Part shown: piece after piece, positions 7,205 through 14,454 of the stretch
Layout of the letters: each line of letters begins with the position of its first letter
Position numbering within the stretch: position 1 is the stretch's first letter
Source of the DNA: UBA3537 sp965657165
GTDB lineage: Bacteria > Bacteroidota > Bacteroidia > Flavobacteriales > Flavobacteriaceae
Length of the DNA stretch: 40,771 nucleotides
NCBI GenBank assembly: GCA_965657165.1
Contig: CBFHNG010000009.1
Coordinates: 1-40,771, forward strand
Reading direction: 5' to 3'
Notes under the pieces: generated by a model
What the model saw: only the letters and a program-made list of their open reading frames with translations
Database searches by the model: none
Told to the model about the DNA's origin: nothing
Translations under genes and position numbers: made by a program

Positions 7205-7285
7205 ATGATGAAACACACAAATTATACAACATATAGCTGGTTTTATTTCTTTTTTAGCGAAAAGAACGAGACTTTGTTTGTATAA
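7205..7285 (+). CDS. Aromatic-rich leader peptide of the pheA operon attenuator
   Basis: 26 codons from the double ATG at 7205-7210 to TAA at 7283-7285. After MMKHTN comes YTTYSWFYFFF: eight of eleven consecutive residues are Tyr, Trp or Phe (codons at 7223-7255). It then ends SEKNETLFV. Such a peptide is the sensor of a ribosome-mediated attenuator: scarcity of Phe-, Tyr- or Trp-tRNA stalls the ribosome on this run. The downstream genes make Phe and Tyr, so the composition matches the pathway. The last codons (GAG ACT, 7268-7273) form the 5' arm of the antiterminator, so a ribosome at the stop codon would cover it. Named by analogy with pheL; no homologue is claimed. Confidence 0.85.
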   Translation: MMKHTNYTTYSWFYFFFSEKNETLFV

Positions 7286-7316
7286 TTTTAAACAATAAAA
7301 TTCAATGTAAGTCTCG
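7267..7316 (+). promoter_or_regulatory. Antiterminator hairpin of the aromatic operon leader
   Basis: CGAGACTT (7267-7274), inside the leader-peptide frame, is the exact reverse complement of AAGTCTCG (7309-7316), the 5' arm of the terminator. The two structures are mutually exclusive. A further pairing, TTCTTTT (7247-7253) with AAAAGAA (7260-7266), lies over the Phe codons and could act as a pause hairpin. Confidence 0.75.
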
Positions 7317-7340
7317 GTCCAAAAGCCGAGATTTTTTTTT
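7309..7340 (+). terminator. Attenuator terminator before pheA
   Basis: TCTCGG (7312-7317) pairs with CCGAGA (7326-7331) across an 8-nt loop, extendable by G-U and two A-U pairs. It is followed directly by nine Ts (7332-7340). The pheA ATG begins at 7341, immediately after the U-tract, so terminated transcripts would contain no structural gene. Confidence 0.85.
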
Positions 7341-8162
7341 ATGATAAAAAAAGTTGCCATACAAGGAATTCAAGGATCGTTTCACGATATCGTTTCAAAA
7401 AGTTATTTTTTAAATGCTGTTGAAGTCTTACCTTTTTTGACATTCAATGAAGTGGTGTGTAGTCTTACTCAACATAAAGCTGATGCAGCGATTATGGCAC
7501 TTGAAAATTCTATTGCAGGTTCAATTATTCCAAATTATGCATTAATTGATACTAATGAACTTTACATTACAGGCGAGTATTATTTGGACGTACAGCATAA
7601 TCTAATGGCGCTATCTGGCCAAAATATAATGGATATCAAAGAAGTTCACTCACATCCAATGGCTTTATTGCAGTGCAAATTGTTTTTTGATCAATATCCA
7701 CATATCAAATTGGTAGAGGATAGCGATACAGCAGAGGTGGCAAGACGAATTCATGACCAGCAACTTTTAGGTATTGCAGCCATTGCAAGCGAAGCCGCAG
7801 CCGAAATTTATCAATTGAAAATATTAGCAAAAAGCATTCAAACGATCAAGCAAAACGAAACCCGATTTGTTATTGTAGAACGCCATCAAAATTCATCTGC
7901 ACAGATTAATAAAGCCTCATTAAAGTTTATGTTAGACCACAAACGAGGAAGTTTGGCGGCGATGCTAAATGTCATGAGTGACTGCAAATTGAACTTGACG
8001 AAAATACAATCTCTACCAAAAATTGATACGCCTTGGAAATATGCTTTTTTCGTGGATGTAACTTTTGATGCCTATGAAGATTATGAAAAAGCAAAGTCCA
8101 TTATGACCATTATGGCTGAAGAATTTAAAGTTTTAGGAGAATATAAAAATGCTAAGCAATGA
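7341..8162 (+). CDS. pheA: Prephenate dehydratase (with C-terminal ACT domain)
   Basis: 273 residues, the size of monofunctional PheA. It converts prephenate to phenylpyruvate, the committed step to Phe. The catalytic domain shows GIQGSFHD (9-16), ENSIAGS (55-61), HSHPMALLQC (103-112) and the NETRF motif (172-176) containing the catalytic Thr-Arg-Phe. An ACT domain (about 193-268) with KIQSLP (221-226) should bind Phe for feedback inhibition. There is no chorismate mutase domain at the N-terminus; that activity is on the fourth gene. Translation begins directly after the attenuator U-tract. The stop overlaps the next start (ATGA, 8159-8162). Confidence 0.95.
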   Translation: MIKKVAIQGIQGSFHDIVSKSYFLNAVEVLPFLTFNEVVCSLTQHKADAAIMALENSIAGSIIPNYALIDTNELYITGEYYLDVQHNLMALSGQNIMDIKEVHSHPMALLQCKLFFDQYPHIKLVEDSDTAEVARRIHDQQLLGIAAIASEAAAEIYQLKILAKSIQTIKQNETRFVIVERHQNSSAQINKASLKFMLDHKRGSLAAMLNVMSDCKLNLTKIQSLPKIDTPWKYAFFVDVTFDAYEDYEKAKSIMTIMAEEFKVLGEYKNAKQ

Positions 8163-9304
8163 GTAGTGTAGCCCAACGATTACATACCGTAGAGGAGTAT
8201 TATTTTTCAAGAAAATTGAAGGAAGTACGGGCGCTCTTATCAGAGGGTAAGCCAATAATTAATTTGGGGATAGGAAGTCCAGATTTACCTCCGCCACCAC
8301 AAGTGGTTGAGGCGCTCAATACTAGCCTTTCAGATGTAACCGCACACAAATATCAAAGTTATCAAGGGTTGCCAGAATTAAGAATGGCCATTTCTGATTT
8401 TTATAAAAAGAATTATGGTGTAGAATTGAATTCTGAATCTGAAATTCTCCCACTCATGGGAAGTAAAGAAGGAATTATGCATATTTCGATGGCTTACCTC
8501 AATGAAGGTGATGCTGTACTTATCCCAAATCCTGGCTATCCAACCTATAGTTCTGTTACAAAGTTATTGGGGGCAACGCCAATTTTTTATGATTTAAAAC
8601 ACGAATCGCAATGGCAACCAAATCTTGATGAATTAACAAAAATGGACTTGTCTAAAGTAAAACTCATGTGGGTAAATTATCCACATATGCCAACAGGAAC
8701 AAAGGCATCAAAATCGCACTTATCAGCATTGATTCAATTTGCGAAAGCACACAATATTTTATTGATCAATGACAATCCATATAGCTTTATTTTAAATGAT
8801 AATCCAACAAGTATTTTCAATTTTGAGGGAGCCAAAGATGTTTGTTTAGAGCTAAATTCTTTGAGTAAAACGTTTAATATGGCAGGTTGGCGTGTGGGTA
8901 TGCTTTCGGGTGCTGCGCATCATATAGAAAATGTGATTAAGGTAAAAAGCAATATGGATTCTGGAATGTTTTATGGTGTTCAAAAAGGAGCCATAGAAGC
9001 ACTTAAATCATCAAAACAATGGTTTAAAGAATTGAATGCTATTTATGAAAAACGCCGACAACTTGTATGGCAATTGGCCACACAATTGGGTTGTGATTTT
9101 GATAAAAAAACATCGGGAATGTTTGTTTGGGCAAAGCTTCCACTAGGCATCGACTCAGAGGAATTTATTGATGAATTACTTTATAAAAAAAATATATTTA
9201 TAGCCCCTGGAACTATTTTTGGTTCCAATGGGAATGGATATGTTCGTTTCTCGCTTTGCGCATCAGAAAAGTCTATTAATGAAGCCATAAAACGTACTGT
9301 ATGA
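8159..9304 (+). CDS. Pyridoxal-phosphate aminotransferase class I/II (aromatic pathway)
   Basis: 381 residues of aminotransferase fold type I. IGSPDLPPPP lies near 38-47, NPGYPTYS near 124-131, NYPHMPTG at 173-180 and the PLP-lysine motif SLSKTFNMAGWRVG (Lys237). Sequence alone does not fix the substrate. Its place between prephenate dehydratase and prephenate dehydrogenase, with 4-nt overlaps on both sides, suggests transamination of phenylpyruvate and 4-hydroxyphenylpyruvate, or of prephenate. Relatives annotated as LL-diaminopimelate or aspartate aminotransferases are similar, so specificity stays open. Confidence 0.85.
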   Translation: MSSVAQRLHTVEEYYFSRKLKEVRALLSEGKPIINLGIGSPDLPPPPQVVEALNTSLSDVTAHKYQSYQGLPELRMAISDFYKKNYGVELNSESEILPLMGSKEGIMHISMAYLNEGDAVLIPNPGYPTYSSVTKLLGATPIFYDLKHESQWQPNLDELTKMDLSKVKLMWVNYPHMPTGTKASKSHLSALIQFAKAHNILLINDNPYSFILNDNPTSIFNFEGAKDVCLELNSLSKTFNMAGWRVGMLSGAAHHIENVIKVKSNMDSGMFYGVQKGAIEALKSSKQWFKELNAIYEKRRQLVWQLATQLGCDFDKKTSGMFVWAKLPLGIDSEEFIDELLYKKNIFIAPGTIFGSNGNGYVRFSLCASEKSINEAIKRTV

Positions 9305-10152
9305 AAAATGTATATGTTATAGGTATAGGACTCATTGGAGGAAGTTTTGCTTTGGATTTAAAAGCTCTAAAACCTGAAGTTGTTGTGCATGGGATAGATC
9401 ATAATGAAGCGCATTTGACAACAGCTTTAGAATTAGGATTGATCGATAAAAAAGCCATTTTTGATGATGTGAAAAATGCCGATTTAGTGATTTTGGCTAT
9501 CCCTGTAAATGCAACATTAAAGCTTCTCCCAATGCTTTTAGATTTTATTCCAAAACATGGGATTGTTGTTGATATGGGTTCTACAAAAGAGGCTATATGC
9601 AAGGTTGTAGATGACCATCCGAAACGATCACAGTTTTTGGCCAATCATCCTATTGCAGGAACAGAATTTTCTGGACCAACAGCGGCACATGAGGGGCTAT
9701 TCAAAAACAAAACTAATATCATTTGTGATATTGAAAAAACAGACGCAAAATGTTCAAAAGAGGTGATTTCAATTTTTGAATCTATTGGGATGCGTATTCG
9801 ACATATGAACGCAAAAGATCATGATAAACACATTGCCTATGTGTCTCACCTATCTCATATTAGTTCATTCATGCTTGGTAAAACAGTTATTGACAAAGAG
9901 AAAAACGAAAGCAATATTTTTGATATGGCTGGGAGTGGATTTGAGTCTACAGTACGGCTAGCAAAAAGCTCACCAGAGATGTGGACCCCAATTTTTGAAC
10001 AAAATAAAACTAATGTTATTGAAACATTAGACGAGTATATTCAAAATTTGACGCACTTCAAAAAATTAATGGAGTCCGAAGATTTTGAAGCTATTCGAAA
10101 CGAAATGAAAAACACAAATTATATAAAAACAATACTTAAAGGAATTTCTTAA
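9301..10152 (+). CDS. tyrA: Prephenate dehydrogenase
   Basis: 283 residues. An N-terminal Rossmann fold opens with VIGIGLIGGSFALDL (GxGxxG at residues 8-13). It is followed by DMGSTKEAIC and HPIAGTEFSGPTAAHEGLF, the substrate/nicotinamide region, and HIAYVSHLSHISS in the all-helical C-terminal domain. It oxidises and decarboxylates prephenate to 4-hydroxyphenylpyruvate for Tyr synthesis. No ACT domain follows, so feedback by Tyr on this enzyme is not evident; control may lie in the leader RNA. The ATG overlaps the previous stop by 4 nt. Confidence 0.93.
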   Translation: MKNVYVIGIGLIGGSFALDLKALKPEVVVHGIDHNEAHLTTALELGLIDKKAIFDDVKNADLVILAIPVNATLKLLPMLLDFIPKHGIVVDMGSTKEAICKVVDDHPKRSQFLANHPIAGTEFSGPTAAHEGLFKNKTNIICDIEKTDAKCSKEVISIFESIGMRIRHMNAKDHDKHIAYVSHLSHISSFMLGKTVIDKEKNESNIFDMAGSGFESTVRLAKSSPEMWTPIFEQNKTNVIETLDEYIQNLTHFKKLMESEDFEAIRNEMKNTNYIKTILKGIS

Positions 10153-10164
10153 ACCAACACCACT

Positions 10165-11247
10165 ATGGAAAATAGTAAACAACTTAGAACATGGTTAGAT
10201 GATTTAAAATTAGATCATCCGCTAGTCATTGCAGGACCATGTAGTGCAGAAACAGAAGAGCAAGTTTTAAAAATTGCTCACGAACTTAAAGATTCAGATG
10301 TTAGTTATTATAGAGCAGGGATTTGGAAACCTCGAACTCGCCCAGGTAATTTTGAAGGCGTAGGTGCTTTGGGTCTCAAATGGCTCCAAAAAGTAAAAGC
10401 AGAAACAGGCCTAAAAACAGCAACAGAAGTAGCCAATAGAGCACACGTAGAGTTGGCACTAGAACATGATATTGACTTGCTTTGGATTGGTGCACGCTCA
10501 ACAGTAAGTCCATTTATTGTTCAAGAAATTGCAGATGCATTGGAGGGAACCGATAAAATTGTTTTGATTAAAAATCCTGTTAATCCAGACCTTGCATTAT
10601 GGCTTGGTGCTGTAGAGCGATTGGCTTCGGCAAATATTAAAAAATTAGGAGTCATTCATAGAGGGTTTTCAACTTATGAAAAATCAAAATATAGAAACAA
10701 CCCAGAATGGCAATTGGCCATTGAGTTACAAACGAAATTTCCAGACCTACCACTAATCAATGACCCTTCGCACATTACAGGAAAGCGTGATATGGTTTTT
10801 GATGTATGTCAAACAGCTTTGGATTTAAATTTTGATGGTCTAATGATTGAAACTCATTTTGATCCCGATAATGCATGGAGTGATGCTGCACAGCAAATTA
10901 CACCAAGCACACTTATTCAGTACACTAAAGATTTAAAAATCCGTAATGAAAGTACTACAGAAGCAGATTATACTAGTGAGCTTCAAAAATTACGCGCACA
11001 AATTGATGTCGCAGACCATCAACTTTTAGAAACATTAGGAAAAAGAATGAAAGTTGCAGAAGCTATTGGCGCTTTAAAAAAAGAGAAAAATGTTGCCGTT
11101 TTACAGAGCAAACGTTGGAATGAAATTCTAGGTAAAATGGTTCTTGAAGGGGAGCAGCATAGTCTAAGTGAGGAGTTTATCCTAAAACTTTTTAAGGCCA
11201 TTCATCAAGAATCCATCAATCATCAAAAACAAATTTTGAAAGGATAA
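10165..11247 (+). CDS. Bifunctional DAHP synthase / chorismate mutase (type II)
   Basis: 360 residues. Residues about 1-260 are a 3-deoxy-7-phosphoheptulonate synthase of the KDO8P-synthase-like (I-beta) group: VIAGPCSAETEEQ near 20, YYRAGIWKPRTRPGNFEG near 50, GVIHRGFSTYE near 170 and NDPSHITGKRD near 200. Residues about 270-360 are an all-helical AroQ chorismate mutase: ELQKLRAQIDVADHQLLETL, then GKRMKVAEAIGALKK with catalytic Arg and Lys positions. One polypeptide therefore catalyses the first step of the shikimate pathway and the branch step chorismate to prephenate, which supplies both pheA and tyrA upstream. It starts 12 nt after tyrA and ends the operon. Confidence 0.93.
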   Translation: MENSKQLRTWLDDLKLDHPLVIAGPCSAETEEQVLKIAHELKDSDVSYYRAGIWKPRTRPGNFEGVGALGLKWLQKVKAETGLKTATEVANRAHVELALEHDIDLLWIGARSTVSPFIVQEIADALEGTDKIVLIKNPVNPDLALWLGAVERLASANIKKLGVIHRGFSTYEKSKYRNNPEWQLAIELQTKFPDLPLINDPSHITGKRDMVFDVCQTALDLNFDGLMIETHFDPDNAWSDAAQQITPSTLIQYTKDLKIRNESTTEADYTSELQKLRAQIDVADHQLLETLGKRMKVAEAIGALKKEKNVAVLQSKRWNEILGKMVLEGEQHSLSEEFILKLFKAIHQESINHQKQILKG

Positions 11248-11275
11248 AAAAAAGGGTGCAACTGCACCCTTTTTT
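11246..11275 (+). terminator. Terminator of the aromatic operon
   Basis: GGGTGC (11254-11259) pairs with GCACCC (11264-11269) across a 4-nt loop, flanked by a run of As and followed by six Ts. The hairpin begins right after the stop codon of the DAHP synthase gene. Confidence 0.9.
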
Positions 11276-11283
11276 AGTGGGTA

Positions 11284-11291
11284 TAATTTTG
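11284..11291 (+). promoter_or_regulatory. Possible rsgA promoter, -7 box TAATTTTG
   Basis: Matches TAnnTTTG and lies just beyond the aromatic operon terminator, about 60 nt before the rsgA ATG. No -33 TTTG is visible at the usual distance, because that stretch is the terminator stem. Confidence 0.3.
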
Positions 11292-11349
11292 AACACAAAA
11301 TGGTGTAAAAAGAAATTTGTTTCTTTGTGTTTCCAAAGATGTTTAATAT

Positions 11350-12300
11350 ATGACGGGAACGGTTTATAAATCGACAGGTAGTTGGTATACGGTCAAAGCT
11401 TTGAGCGGTGCTTTTTATGAGTGCCGTATCAAAGGGAAGTTCCGCATGCAAGGCATCAAAAGCACAAATCCTATTGCAGTGGGTGATGTTGTTGATTTTG
11501 ATTTAGAAACGAGTAATAATAAAGAGACCGGTGTCATTAAAACTATTCATACACGGAAAAATTATATTGTTAGAAAATCTGTAAATCTTTCCAAGCAAAC
11601 CCACATCATTGCAAGTAATATTGATCAGGTTTTTTTGTTAGTTACCATTGACAATCCACCGACATTTACAAGTTTTATAGATCGTTTTTTGGTTACTGCC
11701 GAAGCTTATGGGATTGAAGCTATTTTGCTATTCAATAAAATGGATACTTACGACAGTGATACTAAATTTATCGTAGAAAATTTGATTCAAATTTATACTA
11801 AAATTGGATACGATTGTCTTAAAATATCTGCCAAATTGAGTGAAAATTTAGAAGCTGTAAAATTAAAAATGAAAGGAAAAATTAGTATGTTCTCTGGACA
11901 TTCTGGAGTAGGAAAATCGACACTTGTAAATACTATAGAACCTCAACTCAATTTAAAGACCAAAGCCATTTCTGAGCAACATCAACAAGGGCAACATACA
12001 ACTACTTTTGCGGAAATGTTTGATTTAAGTTTTGACGCTAGGATTATTGACACGCCTGGCATTAAAGGATTTGGTGTTGTAGACATGGAGCCAGCAGAAT
12101 TGGATCATTATTTTCCAGAGTTATTGACCATAAAAACGTATTGTAAGTTTCACAATTGTCTTCATTTACATGAGCCAAAATGTGCTGTAAAAACAGCTGT
12201 TGATTCAGGCGAAATAGCGTCATCGCGCTACAAATCGTATCTACAAATTCTACAAGGTGAAGAGGCTAATTATCGAACCGATTCATACGATACAGCATGA
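11350..12300 (+). CDS. rsgA: Ribosome small-subunit-dependent GTPase A
   Basis: 316 residues with the circularly permuted GTPase order that marks RsgA/YjeQ. An N-terminal OB-fold (about 1-70) is followed by G4 NKMD (129-132), then the P-loop GHSGVGKST (183-191), Thr-rich switch I (QHTTTF near 216-220) and G3 DTPG (234-237). A zinc-binding tail has Cys265, Cys270, a His (272 or 274) and Cys278. It acts late in 30S maturation. The C-terminal frame continues into dtd by a 4-nt overlap (12297-12300), so the pair is translationally coupled. Confidence 0.95.
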   Translation: MTGTVYKSTGSWYTVKALSGAFYECRIKGKFRMQGIKSTNPIAVGDVVDFDLETSNNKETGVIKTIHTRKNYIVRKSVNLSKQTHIIASNIDQVFLLVTIDNPPTFTSFIDRFLVTAEAYGIEAILLFNKMDTYDSDTKFIVENLIQIYTKIGYDCLKISAKLSENLEAVKLKMKGKISMFSGHSGVGKSTLVNTIEPQLNLKTKAISEQHQQGQHTTTFAEMFDLSFDARIIDTPGIKGFGVVDMEPAELDHYFPELLTIKTYCKFHNCLHLHEPKCAVKTAVDSGEIASSRYKSYLQILQGEEANYRTDSYDTA

Positions 12301-12749
12301 GAGTAGTGATTCAAAGAGTAACAAGAGCAAGTATAACAATTGATAATAAAATAGAAGGGCAAATTGCATCAGGGGCTCTTATTTTTTTAGGTATTGTTGC
12401 TGAAGACACTTCAGAAGATATAAAATGGTTGAGTAAAAAAATTTCAAACCTTAGGATATTTAGTGACGAAAATGGCGTGATGAATTTATCTTTAATTGAC
12501 CAAAATTTTGAGGCACTAGTTGTAAGTCAATTTACGTTACATGCACAAACCAAAAAAGGCAATCGGCCTAGTTATATAAAAGCTGCTCGACCAGAAATTG
12601 CAATACCATTGTATGAGGAGTTTATCCGTCAATTACAACACGATTTAGGCAAGGAAGTTCAGTCGGGAGTTTTTGGTGCAAACATGGGAGTAGACCTTTT
12701 GAATGATGGTCCAGTTACTATTATCATTGACACAAAAAATCGTGAATAA
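12297..12749 (+). CDS. dtd: D-aminoacyl-tRNA deacylase
   Basis: 150 residues, the standard DTD length. It hydrolyses D-amino acids (and Gly) mischarged on tRNA. Visible signatures are the start MRVVIQRVTRASITI, the SQFTLHA motif (about 78-84), KKGNRPSY and the cross-subunit Gly-cis-Pro motif NDGPVTI near the end (about 137-143). It overlaps rsgA by 4 nt. Both proteins serve translation quality or ribosome assembly. Confidence 0.95.
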   Translation: MRVVIQRVTRASITIDNKIEGQIASGALIFLGIVAEDTSEDIKWLSKKISNLRIFSDENGVMNLSLIDQNFEALVVSQFTLHAQTKKGNRPSYIKAARPEIAIPLYEEFIRQLQHDLGKEVQSGVFGANMGVDLLNDGPVTIIIDTKNRE

Positions 12750-12827
12750 TTCTTAGTGAATTTAAGACGATATTATTTGATATGAAAAGGACATTAACTA
12801 CTTTAGTTCTTTGTAAAATAGAAAGTT

Positions 12828-13154
12828 ATGAATCTTCAAAACGCACAAGAAACAGTTGATCAATGGATTAAAACTCATGGGGTACGCTATTTTAATGAGC
12901 TTACCAATATGGCACAACTTACAGAGGAAGTAGGGGAGGTAGCTCGTATTATTGCACGCCGCTATGGAGAGCAAAGCGAAAAGGAATCTGATAAGAACAA
13001 AGATTTAGGTGAGGAATTGGCCGATGTTATTTTTGTGGTGCTTTGTTTGGCAAATCAGACGGGCGTAGATCTACAAGCCGCTTTTGACAAAAAGCTAGAT
13101 GTAAAGACAAAACGAGATCATAACCGTCATCATTCCAATCAAAAATTAAAATAA
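12828..13154 (+). CDS. MazG-like nucleotide pyrophosphohydrolase
   Basis: 108 residues, all helical. The metal-binding pattern of the MazG superfamily is present: EEVGEVARI (about 32-40) and GEELADVIFVVL (about 64-75), which supply the ExxE and ExxD carboxylates. Such enzymes hydrolyse (d)NTPs or non-canonical nucleotides to monophosphates; the exact substrate is unknown. The C-terminus is basic and His-rich (KRDHNRHHSNQK). It follows dtd by 78 nt and precedes aroA by 2 nt, so it is probably co-transcribed with aroA. Confidence 0.85.
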   Translation: MNLQNAQETVDQWIKTHGVRYFNELTNMAQLTEEVGEVARIIARRYGEQSEKESDKNKDLGEELADVIFVVLCLANQTGVDLQAAFDKKLDVKTKRDHNRHHSNQKLK

Positions 13155-13156
13155 AA

Positions 13157-14377
13157 GTGCAGATTCAACTGAAAAAATCCAAGATTAATTCATTTTCTGA
13201 ATTGAAAATAACAGGTTCTAAAAGTGAATCTAATAGAGTTTTATTGCTTCAAGCACTATTTGAAGGATTAGAAATAAAAAACGTATCCAATTCAGATGAC
13301 AGCCAATTGATGCAAAAAGCTCTAAAATCAAACGCTTCGGTTGTAGATATTCATCATGCAGGAACAGCTATGCGTTTTTTGACTGCATATTATGCAACGC
13401 GCTTGGGGAAAACAACAACACTAACAGGTTCTTCGCGAATGCAAGAACGCCCAATTAAAATTTTAGTAGATGCATTGAACACTTTAGGAGCCTCAATTTC
13501 CTACACCAAAAATGATGGTTATCCCCCCTTATTGATAGAAGGCAAAACGCTTACAAAAAGCAACGTACAGATGAAAGCCAATGTTAGCAGTCAGTATATT
13601 TCTGCTTTACTACTCATTGCGCCAACATTAGAAAATGGATTAACACTTCATTTGGAGGGAGAAATTACCTCTACACCATATATAAAAATGACACTTTCAT
13701 TACTTAATGAATTGGGCGTTCAAACTAGTTTTGAAACCAATACTATTACAGTATTTCCATTTTGTCAATTAACTTCAAAAACTTTTGTTGTAGAATCCGA
13801 TTGGTCTTCAGCATCTTACTTTTACAGTATTGTTGCACTTAGTCCAGTAGGCACTCAAATTGCCATTTCAGAATATAAGTCCACAAGTTTACAGGGCGAT
13901 GCAATACTTCAAAATATTTATAAAGATTTGGGTGTAGAAAGTACATTTAACGGAACTACGCTCATTTTAAAAAAAATTGAAACCTCATATCCAAATTGCT
14001 TATCTATCGATTTATCAAATGCTCCAGACATCGCACAAACTATTGCTGTAACATGTTTAGGATTGAAAATAGATTGTGATTTGACAGGGTTGCATACGCT
14101 TAAAATTAAAGAAACAGACAGGTTGGTGGCCCTTCAAAATGAAATTCAAAAATTAGGAACAACCATAAATATTACAAATAACAGCTTACAACTGAAATCG
14201 CCATTGGATTTAAATCCAGGTGTTGTGATTAGCACCTATAACGATCATCGGATGGCTATGGCATTTGCGCCTCTTGCGCTAAAAACACAACTTTTTGTTG
14301 ATGATGCAGAGGTAGTTTCAAAATCATATCCAGACTTTTGGAATGATCTTAAAACTATTGGATTTACAATAAAATAG
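13157..14377 (+). CDS. aroA: 3-phosphoshikimate 1-carboxyvinyltransferase (EPSP synthase)
   Basis: 406 residues, slightly short for the family. It transfers enolpyruvate from PEP to shikimate 3-phosphate in the shikimate pathway. Motifs: the phosphate-binding ITGSKSESNRVLLLQAL (near 19-35), GTAMRFLTAYY (near 68), RMQERPIKILVDAL (near 92), SSQYISALLL, SDWSSASYFYS, the KETDRL segment and YNDHRMAMAFAP near the C-terminus. The start codon is GTG at 13157, 2 nt after the preceding stop; the next residues (QIQLKKSKINSFSELKITGS) align with the family start. It supplies EPSP for chorismate, but lies outside the attenuated operon. Confidence 0.95.
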   Translation: MQIQLKKSKINSFSELKITGSKSESNRVLLLQALFEGLEIKNVSNSDDSQLMQKALKSNASVVDIHHAGTAMRFLTAYYATRLGKTTTLTGSSRMQERPIKILVDALNTLGASISYTKNDGYPPLLIEGKTLTKSNVQMKANVSSQYISALLLIAPTLENGLTLHLEGEITSTPYIKMTLSLLNELGVQTSFETNTITVFPFCQLTSKTFVVESDWSSASYFYSIVALSPVGTQIAISEYKSTSLQGDAILQNIYKDLGVESTFNGTTLILKKIETSYPNCLSIDLSNAPDIAQTIAVTCLGLKIDCDLTGLHTLKIKETDRLVALQNEIQKLGTTINITNNSLQLKSPLDLNPGVVISTYNDHRMAMAFAPLALKTQLFVDDAEVVSKSYPDFWNDLKTIGFTIK

Positions 14378-14400
14378 TTAAAAAATAAACCCCTATTTAC

Positions 14401-14432
14401 TTGACAACGCCTATTTTGTGATTGTATATTTG
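14401..14432 (+). promoter_or_regulatory. queA promoter
   Basis: A perfect -7 element TATATTTG at 14425-14432, with a TTG at 14401-14403 (21-nt spacer, slightly long). Transcription would begin near 14439, about 16 nt before the queA ATG. Confidence 0.6.
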
Positions 14433-14454
14433 CAACTTCAAAACATAAATACAT

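Noticed and set aside
12781..12858. Short 25-codon ORF before the MazG-like gene as a possible leader peptide
   Set aside because: It has no run of codons for any amino acid and no terminator/antiterminator pair follows; it overlaps the MazG-like start by chance.
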